Of a stretch of 64,000 bases of DNA, positions 17,601 to 31,132 are shown piece after piece; position 1 is the first letter of the stretch, and each line of letters starts with the position of its first letter. A program made the translations under genes and the position numbers. Under the pieces are notes generated by a model. It was not told the DNA's origin. It worked only from the letters and a program-made list of their open reading frames with translations, and did no database searches. The stretch is from the NCBI GenBank assembly GCA_034769895.1, contig CM068369.1, positions 431,359,479-431,423,478 on the forward strand, read 5' to 3'. The DNA is from Magicicada septendecula. Its lineage: Eukaryota; Arthropoda; Insecta; Hemiptera; Cicadidae.

Positions 17601-18532
17601 TTTGTTTGGTTCGACAAAGCCTTCAATAAAGGCAACAGTTCATCGGACGTACGGACTTTCACCATCTTGCGTGTATAACTCACCTTTACGAATCTTACAC
17701 CTAACGATTGGATGAACCCAATGTCTACGCTTAGCTCATTCCTACAGTTTAATGGACATAACAACACACAACATGCACATAACGCATTCAGCGAGATCCG
17801 TAGTGAAGTAGTAACCCTGCTGCATGCTACCCAACTCTGCAAATATTAACCAACAATAAACAATGTTTGCGCGGACCACTATCGGTCCGGGCAGCAGGCC
17901 TCAGATTTTTCTGATGGACCACATCGGTGAAGTGTGATAGTCTCCGAAAGGAGAAGATCGAGTTAAGCTCGGCGACGTTACCAGTGGACGGAATTCAGGA
18001 ACTTCCCCTGTCCTTCTCTGGCAAGCTGGCATGGTTTTAGTACTAGATAGTTTTTTATAAGCTTCTTCAAAAGTGTTGCCTGGTCGAGGTGTAACGGAGA
18101 AGCACTGCTTCTTCTCCAGCTACAGCTCTTTTCATCTTCGTATCTATTGCCTATTGTGTCACAGTAAACTAAGAAATACGTATGTCTAACCTGTTTCTAT
18201 TTTACTCTTATCAAGACTTATGTTTCAAACGTTTAATGGTATCCAGTTTGCCTATCTCTTCGGGTTTGAAGTAGACAGTTGAAAAGTGATGTGCAGTTGC
18301 CAGGTGAAAAGTGAGCTATAATCTTAACCCAGGTCACTGTTGATGGGGTGGTCAGTAATCTACTCTCTTAATGAGAGTATAGGGTTAGTTCTAATGTCTG
18401 CCTTACCAAAGATGTTAAGACGTCTTGTGCGAGATAGGCTACGAACATCTGTCCTATACTACAAACTTCATGACAGTCATAAAAACGTAGCTTGAATACG
18501 GAACTAGTCACACACAAACACTGACTCACTCA
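14601..18532. other. Non-coding stretch, several unassigned GC-richer patches
   Basis: Patches at about 15,840-15,950, 16,170-16,920 and 17,860-18,130 are less AT-rich. Overlapping open frames of 70-112 codons occur on both strands at 16,180-16,880. They have no recognisable domain and no consistent coding signal on one strand, so I do not call a gene. The rest is AT-rich without features. Confidence 0.45.
16255..16350 (+). repeat. Possible tRNA-like (SINE) fragment
   Basis: TGGCCTTCTGG at 16,298-16,308 resembles a polymerase III A box, and GAGTTCGAGACC at about 16,318-16,329 is close to a B box, at roughly tRNA-head spacing or slightly shorter. No tail or target duplication was located. Confidence 0.3.

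Positions 18533-18628
<96 letters not shown>
18533..18628. repeat. Compound (CT)n-(CA)n microsatellite
   Basis: About 10 CT units are followed directly by about 38 CA units. Irregular CACA/CTCA sequence lies just upstream. Confidence 0.95.
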
Positions 18629-18629
<1 letters not shown>

Positions 18630-18825
18630 TCTCACGTTTATATCACCTACGTCATTTCAATCTGTCATTTTACTGCTGACTGAATGGCTTTTCAGGTCCC
18701 AGAGGTCCAGTTTACCGCACCACAGTATTCAAGCACATCGTTCTTCGATCCGTCGTCAAGGCTTCTTTATGTATCTTTGATTCCAGTTATCACCTTACAG
18801 GATCATGTGCCACTTTCTTCCGAAA

Positions 18826-19061
18826 CATATATTGTTATTAAGGTAATTGCACAACATACAGTACAGTACGTAATACACTATAACATATATTGTTATTAAG
18901 GTAATTGCACAACATACAGTACAGTACGTATTACACTATAACATATATTGTTATTAAGGTAATTGCACAACATACAGTACAGTACGTATTACACTATAAC
19001 ATATATTGTTATTAAGGTAATTGCACAACATACAGTACAGTACGTATTACACTATAACATA
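18826..19061. repeat. 58-bp tandem minisatellite, four copies
   Basis: A 58-bp unit containing TTATTAAGGTAATTGCACAA and TACAGTACAGTACGTA recurs with start points at 18,835, 18,893, 18,951 and 19,009. Copies differ almost only by GTAATAC versus GTATTAC, so the expansion is young or homogenised. A chance ORF enters the first copy. Confidence 0.95.
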
Positions 19062-20719
19062 GTGTTACACCATTACACAACATTCTACATGTCTCTCGGC
19101 TATCCCAGAAGAGCCCGGCTGTAATGAGTGTGTGCGTACATATTGCTGCTACTTTGAGATGAAAGACAATTACGTGACACTTATCACGCTTCAACAACCT
19201 AGGCTGTTCCAGACTTCAACCGGTCCGCGCGCACTGTGTTGAAGGCCGCAAGCAATTACGCTCTACTGTTTTCTAGTAGTGTTGACGCGTATTATGGATT
19301 ATTCTGGTACACTTGTGCTTATCTATTTAAACAACGACAGCTGCCGCTTAGTTTCAGGTTAAATGGCGATTTATTCCAGTGAGGTTCCAGTTATTGTCGG
19401 GTTATTTACACAGTGCGTCTCAAGTGGTGATTATAGCGCGAAATTCTTTAGAGTTGACATTATTATTTGTGTGGACAGGTTAAGTTGAATTTTGTACGAG
19501 TATAATTTTGTCGAATAACGTGTTAATTTCAAACTGTTAATTGAGATTACTTAAAGGTGGTGATTAGTGATTTGATTGGTGTCTTGTATTTTGTTTCCAC
19601 CGTACCATATGACGATCAAGGAGACCATCGTAACAATATAAAGTTATAATATCATAAGATTCAACGAGCGAAGCGAGTTCTCAGTTTTAACTCTACGGTT
19701 TGGCATTTGTCTGTCTGATTGGGGTATGTCGCACGATAACTTTTGAATGCATTTTCATTTTTCACGATTTTCATTAAACTTGGCATGATTGTCCATATTT
19801 TTACCTTACAGATACGTATTGTTTCTGAGAATAATCCCCCCCCCAAATAAGTGGCGGGAGGAAAAAAGTGAGGAGATCAAAAGTCAAAAAACGTCAGGTG
19901 AGGTATCAAATTAAAGACAAGTTTAATCGCAATCTTAATTTAGTTTTAAACATATAAAAATTTTAGAATGGCAGATCCAAAAAAATGGTTTATAGTATTG
20001 TTAAAATCGCAATTCCATGTGAGGTTTTAAATTAAAGAAATTAAAAATCTTAATGTGAGGTTTCCATGTGAGGTTTTAGAAATTTAAGAATCTTAGATTC
20101 AAGAACTTACAAAGAGATTCAAATGTTAAAAATTGTAAACATTCAGCCAGTCTGCAAATTAAATAAAATTTTAATCCCAATTCGAATGATTGGAATTTTT
20201 GGTGTTCATTGTATGATTGTCTGCACTACAGTTGTTAATTGTATGATTGTCTGCACTACAGTTGTTTTATTTTACTTTAAAAAATGTAGTAGTGTGTTCG
20301 GGATTTTCGTAATTTTACTGATAACTGAAAAATTTTGTTAAATATTTTTGCAAACTGGAACTCGGTGTCTGCCGCCATATGTTATTTACGAAAACGAGAC
20401 GCTTGCAAGTTCTGGGCCGCGGGGCTTCAACATTGCTACTACTAGCCGGGCTGTTAGACCGTGGCCCACGGTTCGGCTACACTTTTGTACCAGCACGATC
20501 TAAGTTGGAAAACAGCATCAACCAATCAGCATCAAGCGCTATCTGATCGGCTTGGAAGCAGAGCACGCCAAATCCTATTTAATAGGCAGTTTTCTCCCCT
20601 TCGATTAAGCACCACACAAAGCATCAGACAGTCATCGACCAGGGCCCAGACACTGCGACCACTGAGGCACACCTGCATTGTGCCCCTGCAAGTGGACCAC
20701 AGCCTGGACCGTCGATTCA
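19062..20719. other. Non-coding stretch with short duplications
   Basis: A GC-richer patch lies at about 19,200-19,440. The segment 19,660-19,850 (beginning CAACGAGCGAAGCGAGTTC) has the look of an interspersed-repeat end but is unassigned. A 30-bp perfect duplication containing TATGATTGTCTGCACTACAG lies at 20,208-20,267. The phrase CCATGTGAGGTTTTA recurs at 20,016-20,090. Positions 20,400-20,719 are GC-richer and probably belong to the PLE relic that follows. Confidence 0.45.
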
Positions 20720-21090
20720 TACTCCAGAAGGTAGCTCGGAACTCAGATTCCCGAATGGTACGTCTCTGCGACGCACAACTGCACAGCCCAGAGTCAGCCA
20801 GTTTGTCCTTCGATTCATCGCGACGGAACCAAGTTTGAAAATTTCCACGGACTCCGTGTGAAACAGAGGGTAATAAGCACTCCCGAGGACCAGTTGGTCT
20901 CCTCGAAGAGAACGCGATTATCAGCGTTGGAGAGTGCATGCTCGGCCACCGAAGAGTTCTCCGGCTGCATCAAGCGACAACAGCGGCTGTGATCACCAAC
21001 GCGGGTACGGACGCTGCGCTTCGTGGTGCCGATGTACATTTCACCAACAATGCACACTTCGCCACAGCTTTGCATGTTGCCGATGTACAC
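20720..21090 (-). pseudogene. Penelope-like GIY-YIG relic C
   Basis: The minus strand encodes MYIGTTKRSVRTRVGDH (YIG at 21,028-21,036), then QPENSSVAEHAL and VLFEET. This is the order YIG, Arg helix, QPExSxxAEH, xxxF-E-x-T seen in GIY-YIG domains of one PLE subgroup. After a frame change the reading continues AYYPLFHTESVEIFKLG and then NRRTNW, matching the S-Y-Y-P-R...REAIEI...N-R segment. A local duplication near 21,028-21,100 repeats the sequence around the YIG box. The composition is much GC-richer than relics A and B, so this is a different PLE family. It is degenerate and 5'-truncated. Confidence 0.65.
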
Positions 21091-23336
21091 TTCGCCGATG
21101 TAGCAATTTCAACAATATTAGCAAACTAATTTTTACCATTTCATGATATGAGGTAAAGGTGTTCAATAAAATTTGTGCTATTTTCAAGTTATATATTATA
21201 CCATATTTAAAAGTTACATATAATCGCTTGTTTGCTTGGTTTCGATTCCTTAGTATTTGCATAAAGAGTTTCGAACTCTTTTTGCATTAAGTTCTAATAG
21301 CGTGAGGTGAGAAACGTAGGCTGAATAATTACAGAGGAGTTATTGAAATATTTTAATACCTTAAATTAAAAATGAAATTGAAGAAAATGTATGTAGATAA
21401 TGTAGATTAGGACTGAAGATGTTATATGACGTCAGAATGAAAACGTAACATGAACAATGAACAAGGACCATCACATATTAAATAAAAATACGTCCTGTCT
21501 TCAAGATTTCAGAACACCGTTCGACAGTTTTTCTTCATAGCCCGTAGTGCATACAAAACTCACGTTTTACATATAGATTAAGCCCTATTATCCATTAGCT
21601 TTTCCTTTACAAGATACAAAATTATGCTGTTACAGGTGATAGGCTTTCCGAAAGGTTATACACTAAAATACATTCGCATTATTTTTTACAGTTATTGCAT
21701 TCTTCAACGCTTCATATTTCCCTGCCTGTTGCTTGCATCATTAACAAATGACACAATGTTGTTTCTTTGTAAACATTTCGCTAATTGGCTTACAAACACT
21801 AAGACTAGACCTAACGAATATAATATTATTTGTTAACGCTGGTCTCGGAGATGTGGAAAGGGTTACAACGCTAGCTGTCCCACCAGGTGAACTGGACTAC
21901 TAACGAAGTAAGGTTTCCTATAACCTGTGCGCAATATAAGCTTGGGTGTATTATATATAGTTCCTTTCGATATCGCGGTTCCGTTAACGGCATATCACCG
22001 CACATGGCAGACGCTTAACAAGAGGCCGCAGCTCTTCGTACGTTTCAGCTTGACAATAAGCGCCTCTCTGTATAATCCACGGGGGACCACAGAACTATTG
22101 TCTAAGACCTGGAGGTTTGACCACTGCGTCCTTCTGTACACACAAGTCTTATCAAAGTCTTTGCGAGCAGCGAAGTACACGATGGGTAGCATTTTGAATC
22201 ACTGAATCATTGCGTTCATCGTGGTAAGATCCGCACAACGCAATACGCCGACACTGTGTGTCTGTCCATTTTAAACTACTGTAAAGTACAATTAAATTTT
22301 ATTTAAAATCTCTATAAAGTTTATAACGCTTCCCTGTCAGAAAATGTATTTGCATTATATACACTCTGTAATAGTGTATGCTTTCGAAGTAGTTTGCACT
22401 CATAATGCTTACCGGTGAATTAGACGAATTAGAAAGTTTATATTTTTAAAGAGTTATATTTTCAGATTATCATCACCATCTGAGAAGATTGCACTACACT
22501 ACAACAGACTGATAAAGATTGATGCAGAAAATATCATAAGATATATTTATTATACTTGGAACAATAGTTAGAAATATTTATGTAACATAAAACTAATAAT
22601 CCCCCCGAGCTGCAAAACTCGCTGACTATTTTGATCAATATACATTTATTATTAGGTAAATTTCAGTGTTATTTATGTTTCAATTATCAAAAAAGTTGTA
22701 CAAAAACTGATTGCTGTATCATTGTTTTAGTAAGTAACAATCGTAAACCATATAATCATACAATGAACATTGAACATTACAGATTACTGAATTTGATTCT
22801 TAGTTAATTTATAAACATAATGGGTAAATGACAAACAATTTAAACTTAGCTTTTATGTTTATGTGTGTTTCCATAGTAGCCATACGATTTACAGTATTTG
22901 CAGTTTTTACAAATACACAAAACTGATGATAATATAATTAGATTTTTGTAAACATAACTTAGAAGTGTTTTGAAGGCTACCCAAAATTTGCAGTCAGTTT
23001 TATTATGTTAGTTCTGTCAAATTATTAAAGGCACCGAGTCGGGAGTGTGTATTTTAAATAGAATTCTATATAGCTCTCTGCATAGTTTTTAATGACTTTT
23101 CTTAAATTTTGAGTACCATTTTGGCCCCTGATTTCCCTCAATTTAAAAATGTTCATAGTACACGATATAATCGCAAATGAGTTAAAATTCTCTATTGTCT
23201 AACATCTGACTGGATTTTACAATTTAAAAAAATTTAATTTTTTTTATCCTTTTTCCTTAAAATTTCGATGTTTCTAAAACAGTTCTACTCACGTTTTTCT
23301 AAAAATTCACTTTAATTTCATACCCAACATGAATAT
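21091..23336. other. Non-coding stretch
   Basis: No gene recognised. A GC-richer patch at 21,930-22,260 has opposing short frames of 92 and 65 codons without identifiable domains. It could be a decayed exon or transposon piece. The remainder is AT-rich. Confidence 0.45.
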
Positions 23337-25745
23337 TGTAACATTACAAAATGTTCTATACAGAACACTAAATTACTCATGAGAAATATTAAATTAGGTA
23401 AGGATTGTGAATTAATGGAAACAATTAAAAACGAAAAGAAAGAATGATATTAAATAAATCTATGAGCTGTGAACAAATGAAGAATTTTAGTAACAAATCA
23501 TGAACAGTAGGAAGTCTACAAGCAACATTAGAAGACAACACATTAAATAAATTGACAAACAGACTATGACTTTGACAATACTAGTTACCCAATAGGTTAG
23601 TAAAGTAAAAATATATAAAAATATGACAATGAAAATATCATAAATGAATAATATGTAAAATGATTTATATTTGAAAATAACATCGTCATGTGACAAGCAT
23701 AACAGTTGAGCAATGAAATGAGAATAGTTCTTATAATGAATAAATTAAAGATTAATAATCTTAATTATATGTATTAAATGAAATAATTGATAAACAATGA
23801 CAATTAAAATATAGAGTAAGATTAATCAAGTATAACTAAGAATGAGTAACCTAACCTTGAAGGAAAGGTATGCCAAGGCAGTATAATCACTGGTTAAAGA
23901 TAAAAATACTGAATGTATAGATGTGATATTTCCTATGAATAAATAACATATAAAGAGACGAGTAATGTGAAGAACTTTATGTTGTAAGAATATTGTAATC
24001 ATGTTAATTTTATGAAACTATGTATAAGAGTATGAGATGAAGGGAACCTAATTGTGAAACTTAAATAATAATAGAGTTACAAAAGAGAAAGTAAAATAGC
24101 TCAAATTGTAATAAAAGGTATACTAAATATAATGAATTGTAAAATATGAAGGATGTTATATTACCCGATATGTCTTAAGAGATAATAAGATATATTAGTT
24201 TTAAGCATAAATTGTTTAAAAGTAGGATAAATATGTCATTTTATTGTAATAAGGCAAAATAGTTATAGGAATCAACCATGTTAAGCTGAGTGCATCATTT
24301 AAGAGTTTTTTAGTAAATTAAAGCTTATAATCTTGTTTAATGTATGAAAAATAATTATTAAATTCATATTATAATATACACAAGAAAAGAAACTACAAAT
24401 CGTAGCAAAAAGAATTAATTGTAAAACAATGCATTAGCATAGGTTATCATTAAAATGTGTTTAGTTTATTAATAATGTGTCAAAACTTGCCGTTATTGGA
24501 TTAAATTAACCAGCAGTAAACAAGCAATAAAATGTTAGTAATATCATCACCATTGTAATAATCAATATAATGTTGTTAACCAAAAAACTAATGTAAAATG
24601 TGAGAATTCTATGAATTTAGAATCTAAGAGGTAATACTAACAAAAACGTCAACCAACGCCCAAATCATCAGTTTAAGTAAAATGACGTAAGGATGACGTA
24701 ATGTCACGTGACAATGACATCATTTTCGACCAATCAAAAGTTATGTTCAGAATTGAATTCGGCGTCAACCGCTGGGACTATAAATACGAGACGCTACATG
24801 CGCCACCAACAGTTTTTTATTTTCTTTCGGACCATCAAGTAGCAGTAACCACGCCGCTCAGTATCTAAATTTAACCTAAAATTAATTCAGTTATCAGTAG
24901 CAGAAGGGTAATGTTTACATAAAACGAATAGCAAACCAGTATTCAGTTAAATTATACACGGAAGCAAGTGAAGTCTTCGAATAAAAGTTTAATTTAAATC
25001 AACAGTGTGGATCAGTACGAAACATGATTAGGCGTACGACGTAAACATAAATATAACCTCGAAGAAGAATCAAGTGTTATTAGTGAACAGTGGAAAGTTC
25101 ATGGGCAATTATGTGAGATTAAAAGTGAAGTGTAAATCATCAGCAAGGATTAATAAAAAGGGAATAGAGTGAATAATACTTGAACATATTATATTATTGT
25201 TATAACTACACCAACCAGTACACACTGATGTACTGTATCACTATACAATAACAGTAACACAAATAGTTATTGTGAACACTTTTTTAGGTATTAATCATTT
25301 GAGTTCCATGTTGGGACTAGTAATTGAACGTAACCGTGTTTAACCTCAAAGTTCGGCATAGACGAACGACCAATTGTTATTAGTTATAAGAAGGTAATGG
25401 TGTCTACCATAATCGAATATCAATTGTAAAGCATCGTAGTTCGTGGCATTTGAGTTTTATCTTGTAGATCAAAAGGATTCTCACCTGAGAAAGAAAAAAT
25501 ATATATATAAATAAATATTATTATCAAAATCAATTCTGCCAACCTGCTGAATTAATAGAGTAATAAGCCAGGTCAATTGTTAACTAATTAATTATTGGGT
25601 TGTGTTTAAAGAGACAAAATATCGTTAACTGAAAAATAAAAAAATTGTAGATCAAATTAAATCAGTGTAAAGCATTATTTCAGTAATTTAAAATAATTTT
25701 CTTGTTTACATAAGTGGGATTTTTAAACCTACTCAAGCGGTTACG
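23337..25745 (+). mobile_element. Candidate long LTR (about 2.4 kb) with TATA promoter
   Basis: It starts TGTAACATTAC and ends GGTTACG directly before a TTGGCAGCGCC primer-binding-site-like sequence at 25,746. Inside are a GTCACGTGAC plus GACCAAT module (24,703-24,734) and a TATA box CTATAAATAC about 45 bp further on, a typical LTR promoter layout. The first two promoter elements lie at the same offset as in the 7,828 LTR. No partner LTR or gag frame is seen downstream before the array begins at 26,576, so it is a solo or truncated copy. Confidence 0.45.
24703..24840 (+). promoter_or_regulatory. Candidate LTR promoter: E-box, CCAAT box, TATA box
   Basis: GTCACGTGAC is followed by GACCAAT 25 bp on and by GACTATAAATAC at about 24,776. 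A start site would fall about 25-30 bp later, near the CACCAACAG sequence at about 24,803-24,811. The spacing suits polymerase II initiation. This is motif evidence only. Confidence 0.5.
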
Positions 25746-26575
25746 TTGGCAGCGCCGAATTTGGAAGCGCTAACTTACTATAAACTGTCAAATCCACTAC
25801 AAATGAATTAACACCAAAGTAAATAAGATATTAATGACACTAAAATTAATAGACAGAACCATCAAAACAAATTATTACTTTTATTTATTAAATTAAGGGA
25901 ATTCACAGCAAGGTTCTATATGGCGCCTAAGTAAAATTTTAATCAACTATAAAGCAATTTAGTTAGGGGTAATTATTATAATTATAATAACTCAAATATT
26001 TTATTCAGTGCAAAGACTAAATAGTGCAAACACAACAGACGAAACAAACTATTATAACGACGAGAATCAAACTACGATAGACATTAAAGGTACGTACAAC
26101 GTGTGTGTTATTAAATTGTCAACATCAACGGAAGGTTGTTAATGATTAACAATAGAACTTCAAGACTACTACGATTACAATCCTAATACATTAAATACAT
26201 ACATTTAAATTGAAGAGGGGAGGTATCCGTTACATTATAATATTCGTTATTTAAAAATTTTGGCGTCCCAACTTTACAAAGGTGACACAACATGATGTTT
26301 CTCATTAAAAAAAAAACATTCATTTTCATATCCCACACAGATTCTTTTTTTTTTACAGATTTGACTTTTATCGTTCTTTTTTTCCCTCTCTCTGCTTTTG
26401 GGTGAACGACCTCGAAAACAATACGGGTCTGTAGGGAGGGTGAAAGTGAGGACACGCATGTCAGTTGGTATATGTAAAAGCTACCTACGGCATAATAGAC
26501 AGACAAATGCCAAATGGTCGAATGAAATCTTAGAGCTCGCTTCATTCGTTTACTTACACATTTATGTACGCAAGT
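25746..26575. other. PBS-like sequence and AT-rich leader, no gene
   Basis: It begins with TTGGCAGCGCCGAATTTGG, which has the TGG start of a primer-binding site but fits tRNA-Lys poorly. No gag-like frame follows. GAAGAGGGGAGG at about 26,212-26,223 looks like a polypurine tract, but the sequence after it does not match the LTR start at 23,337. Confidence 0.35.
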
Positions 26576-26690
26576 TGTAACGTACCAAATTTGGCAGTTA
26601 CATAGAGTAACCAATTATTACGTCAAGTGACGGGAGATCATGGAGATATTTCAGAGTACATAAAATAATATAAACAAAAAGTGTGTATCT
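26576..26690 (+). repeat. LTR1, 5' fragment
   Basis: The first 115 bp of LTR1, matching 42,875-42,989 and 54,246-54,360. It ends at GTGTGTATCT, where the minus-strand Gag-only element is inserted. The LTR resumes at about 35,999. Confidence 0.95.
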
Positions 26691-29572
26691 TATAGAAATA
26701 CAAGCTGTGGGTGTGTAATTGTCTGTGTTGTAAAATGTCGGGCGTTACCTCCGCGCACTTTTGTTACTTACTCTGTTGACTGGATCCTCTGCAGTGATGT
26801 AGTCCTGTAACACAACTTAATACTATGCTTTTTGTGGGCGCCACTTGGAAACGTTTGTTCCAAGAAAAGAATGTGATTGATAAAATTTTTAAATCTACGA
26901 AAAAATTTAAACAAGTCAGTTTAGCTTGGAAAAATCAGTTAAGTTTAATGATTCTTCAAAAACAAACAAATCGTCTGAAGGACTAACATTCATAGAAAAA
27001 AATTATAAAATTGCAGAGAAAAAATTTTACAAGTTATTATTATTGACAATTTTTTATATATCCAATCAAGTATCGGCTAGCATATTTCAGATTTTGACTC
27101 AGTTGAAAAGCATGAGTTTAATACGTGAAAAATCTTTACTCTCAGGACGTGACTCCTTTGAACTACCAAGACATATCAATTAGATGCCTTACAAGAAAAA
27201 ACTAAGTGATTTGAAGGTGTATGTGTGGCGTGTGAAGTACAACTGCGTGATAAAATGTAACCAGGTAACAAATGACTTTAATTTTGGTAACTCACGTTCC
27301 AATGGTTATTTATTCTCGCACTGGACACTCCTTTCGGGTAGTTTCTCAATCTCGCCTCTTCGGGTGTACACTGAATCTATTTAAAGTCAAATTTTGCGAT
27401 CGTTTACTTTCTCCGCACTTTTGTAAAAACGTTTGGCAGTAGAATCTCGTTCAAACGCCGCCGCTACGAATCATCTGTTTAGCGTTATTTCAGAAATTAT
27501 CCGCCGCAGCGCTGATTCCCATGTTGTCGAGAAGAAAGGCTTGTTGTGTATATGTTTGTTTACGTTAGGGGGAATTATTGTCACGTTAGTCAGTCTATGC
27601 GAACACAGCAGAATCCGTTCTCTATTTAAAGTTTTGGTCCCTCCTGGGCCGCTTGACGTTCTGGCTGCGTGATTTCTATTAAAATTTGCCGTATCGCTGG
27701 TCTATTTCAGCGACACATTTGGCGTAGATTCTCGTTGAGGTTAAGTCAGTCTGTTTGTCAATGTACGGGAAAAAGCCTTTCTCCGTGTCTTGTCGATTTC
27801 TCGCCTCTTCGGTTTCGCCTTAGCTGCGTTGATCAGTGTTGTGGGTGATGCATCAGTTCTGGAGTTCAAGTTTCAAGTGTTTTTCGGTCGGATTTGGTCT
27901 CTCTTTTATACTAATTCAGGTTGACTGTTTACATCGTCTTCCGGTATATTTGTGTAAAAATTCTTTCTAGATTGTTCGAGAATAAACGAAATGGAATGTT
28001 ATGGAACAATTTTCACTTCCGTAGAAGTTTTTAGAACGAATTTCTTATTCTTCATACAAAGGATATTTCAAAAATTACTCTGGTATTTATCAAACAGTTT
28101 TACATTAGTATTCACAATTTGTATGCCATTAATACATTTAGATTCCCTGTTTTTAACTGAATCTAGCGATACTAAATATGATTGGTTTCTAATTAACTTA
28201 AGTCTAATAAACAATACAATATACAACCCTCACCTTGAGTTGTTGTCATTGAAAACTCAATTTTTATAACAAAAATTGTTGTGGAGTTACTAAGTTCCTT
28301 CCACAAGCTAAACATCTAATACTACTACCTTCCTACAACAAAAATAAACAAATTTTAACATAGATAAAACACAAATAAATACAATTTTATATGCCCTCTG
28401 CTCATGGCCTAGATTCTTGTCAGTTTTCTAATACAATGATTAGTCTTTTTCTTTAATATATGTATTATTTCACTACTGTACACACAGAGTTTATTATTTT
28501 GTCTATCTTTTGTAATACCTGGTTACTCTGTACATATATTATATTTATCACAAGATGACATAGCATCATTGATTGGTCTAGAGATGTCCTTTTTTATGGC
28601 GTGACAAATCTCACTCTTATTAGTTAAATTCTTTTAGAATTGACTTTACTTTCAACTGAGTTTGTTTCTTATTAAGGTATACTGATGTATTGTACCTTTC
28701 TATCTTATTTTTGTTAGCATTATGTAAGTATTTAGCCAGATATGATTATTTTTGTACTGGATGATTGGTTCCAGCCATACATGGTATAAGTAAATATTTT
28801 GCTAACTTGACTATTACAATGTTAAAGTTAGTCAGGTATATTAGTATAGTTGCTTTATATCATATTACAGCTTTCTAATGCAATTTGGTTGCATTTCGGC
28901 AACATTAAATTCATAAATTATACAATATTAGATGCCTATTACATGTTTTTAGTTAACACTGTTTTTGGCTATTTTGGCTGCTTTTTATTCATTTGACAGC
29001 TTTCTTTATTTAAGATACATTGTTCACTATTGTCTGCTTGACAATTACATATAGTTTTTATTTAAATCTGATAATAATTAATTTTTTCATGAAAACTGGG
29101 TGTATGGTCTCAAATCCAACACATTAATATTTTTTGTCATAACAAATATACCATTTTTATTCTAACTTAAACTCTTTCCAATAATGTATTTAAATCATTT
29201 AATACATTTATTTTATTTACATCACATAATATAATAATGGATCATGTCCATTCATTCACAAAAAATAGTTTTTAATATTCTATTCATAGTTATAAAACTT
29301 AATAATTAACGACTTTATTCTGGTTGATTCTGACATTATTTGTTTCTTATAGTGTCTTATGGTTTTTTCACTCTTATTCACTTTAATAATATATATGGGG
29401 TTTTGTCTTAGTCATAGTTTGGTCGTTTTTTTCAAGTTGATAGAAATAATTATTATACAAAATTACACAATTTTTTGGGACTACTTGGGTTCGATACTGT
29501 TCACCTCACTTTCCTCTTATGTTAACTTACTATATAAATGATTTCCTTTATGGAACGTTCTGTGACGTTGCA
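26691..29572 (-). repeat. 3' LTR of the nested Gag-only element
   Basis: It is 2,882 bp, the same length as the other copy, and I count about nine single-base differences by eye. Its terminal bases on the minus strand are TGCAACG. Small plus-strand frames (such as 26,926-27,183, 27,433-27,672 and 27,991-28,269) are duplicated in the other LTR simply because the LTRs are copies. They show no domain and are antisense to the element. Confidence 0.92.
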
Positions 29573-29583
29573 TATGCCTCTCC
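29573..29583 (-). other. Polypurine tract of the nested element
   Basis: On the minus strand GGAGAGGCATA directly precedes the 3' LTR. It closely matches AGGAAGGCATA before the LTRs of the host array, linking the two families. Confidence 0.7.
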
Positions 29584-31132
29584 GTTAAAGTTGATAATTT
29601 TGGAAAAACATATCTTTGGTTTTGATGAAATTATCATCTCTATAATAACCCTTTATTAGCTTCTTTATATCTCATTCTTTTATCTTATAATTAAATTCCT
29701 GTACTACTCCTTTAATATATTAATCCAACTCAATATTCCTAGTTCGTTCTTTGTCGTATCACCTATTCCTTTCCTTTTTACCTTGATGTTTTATAATTAA
29801 TCTTTGATATAATTCCCTATCAATTCCCTAACTTACATAGAGGGTTGGGAGTCAGAATGGCTCGCTATGGCATACATTCTCTGTCCCTTCCTGTCTATAA
29901 CTACTGAAATCAGAGGCAACACATCCCTGTTCAGAAAATAATAATTGCACCTTTGCAACAAATAATAATAATAATAATAATAAAAAAGAAAAATACAATA
30001 TTCAAAGATCATAGGCTCCTACACATAAATTCGCTTTCTTAAACTCTTCTGATTAATTCACAATTATATTAATATATCGTTCTCCGCAGGTCAAAATTAT
30101 CGTTAAAAATCATTCAATGTTAATAGCTATATTCATATTCATCATTACCTCCTTATGTAACACACTGTTTTCCCTTTTTTTATTTTTCATTTATCATTTC
30201 CATTTAGTATCAAATATATGACAGCATTTCTCCTTCTTTTCTCCTTTACTAAGTGTCCATCTCGTAATATTTATTAATAACAATCTCTCTCCTTCTCTAA
30301 GTACGGGTAAGCTGGTAAATATACGTTGACATGGCTATTGGAAATAAATCTATATTTTATATATATATATCTTTATGCCTTTGGTGTAAGGTGTCCTTCT
30401 CGTAATATTTATTAATAATAATCTCTATACAATAATATTTATATTTATTTAATAATCTCTACCTCCTTTCTAATTATGGCTAAGTTAAAAAATTCACGTT
30501 AACATGTTTAGTCAAGGTACCTTCTCTATGATGCTGTATTTGACTTTGGTTTTTGGTCATGGTACTTGGTCACTGATTGAGTATTCGACTTGCGATTTTT
30601 TTAATCATGGTACTTTTTTAATGAAGTCTGGTTATACGTACCTTTTACCTTGTTCCTAATTGTGTCAGTTACCTCGTAGGTATTGTTTTCATGTTTGATA
30701 ATATTTGGGTTTATATTTGTCAGTTTGGGTTATTTACTTTGATTATTTCAACCCCTTTTGGTTGTGTGTTCCTTATATTATGTCATTATTTATCATTCCC
30801 ATTCCTTTTTATTCCTTCTCTTCTCAATATTCGACCTTCGATGTTTAGCACCTCTACTCCTTCAAATGCCTGGTCTATGACATTTATTCTGGATGATTAA
30901 TCCATGGCATTACCATCTTACCACATGTTTGGGCCATATCTTTTCTGCATAGCGGAATTCCTCCTCTATTTCACTTTCATTTCTGGGATTATTATTTGGT
31001 TCTCGGCTAGTTTCTGCCAATACATGGTTTACCTGAACTGTTCGGGGTCTTTCGTCATTACTTGCCTGATTATGCTGTAATGAAAAACCCGGATTTTCGT
31101 GGACTGTTACCCAATTCTCATTATTATTTTGG
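29584..31132 (-). other. Non-pol tail of the nested element's internal region
   Basis: In an autonomous element this is where protease and RT would lie. On the minus strand one shifted frame continues past the Gag stop (30,910-31,230), rich in Asn, Glu and Pro. Another short stretch reads FEGVEVLNIEGRILRREG near 30,800-30,870. No DTG or DSG protease motif, YxDD box or integrase motif was found. Downstream to 29,584 is AT-rich with an (AAT)n run at about 29,960-29,985. Confidence 0.55.

Noticed and set aside
20461-20939. Opposing 125- and 135-codon frames as genes
   Set aside because: The region overlaps the PLE GIY-YIG relic read in another minus-strand frame, which explains the coding-like composition.
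26212-26245. GAAGAGGGGAGG plus TCCGTTACATTATAA as the 3' LTR border of the 23,337 element
   Set aside because: The following sequence does not match the LTR start at 23,337 beyond a few bases.
26262-26277. TTGGCGTCCCAAC as a further primer-binding site
   Set aside because: It resembles tRNA-Lys PBS with one extra base, but no LTR end precedes it and no gag-like frame follows; probably chance.
26926-28269. Four short plus-strand frames repeated at 33,348-34,691 as a duplicated gene cluster
   Set aside because: They lie inside the two LTR copies of the minus-strand Gag-only element, so the repetition is that of the LTRs. None has a recognisable domain.
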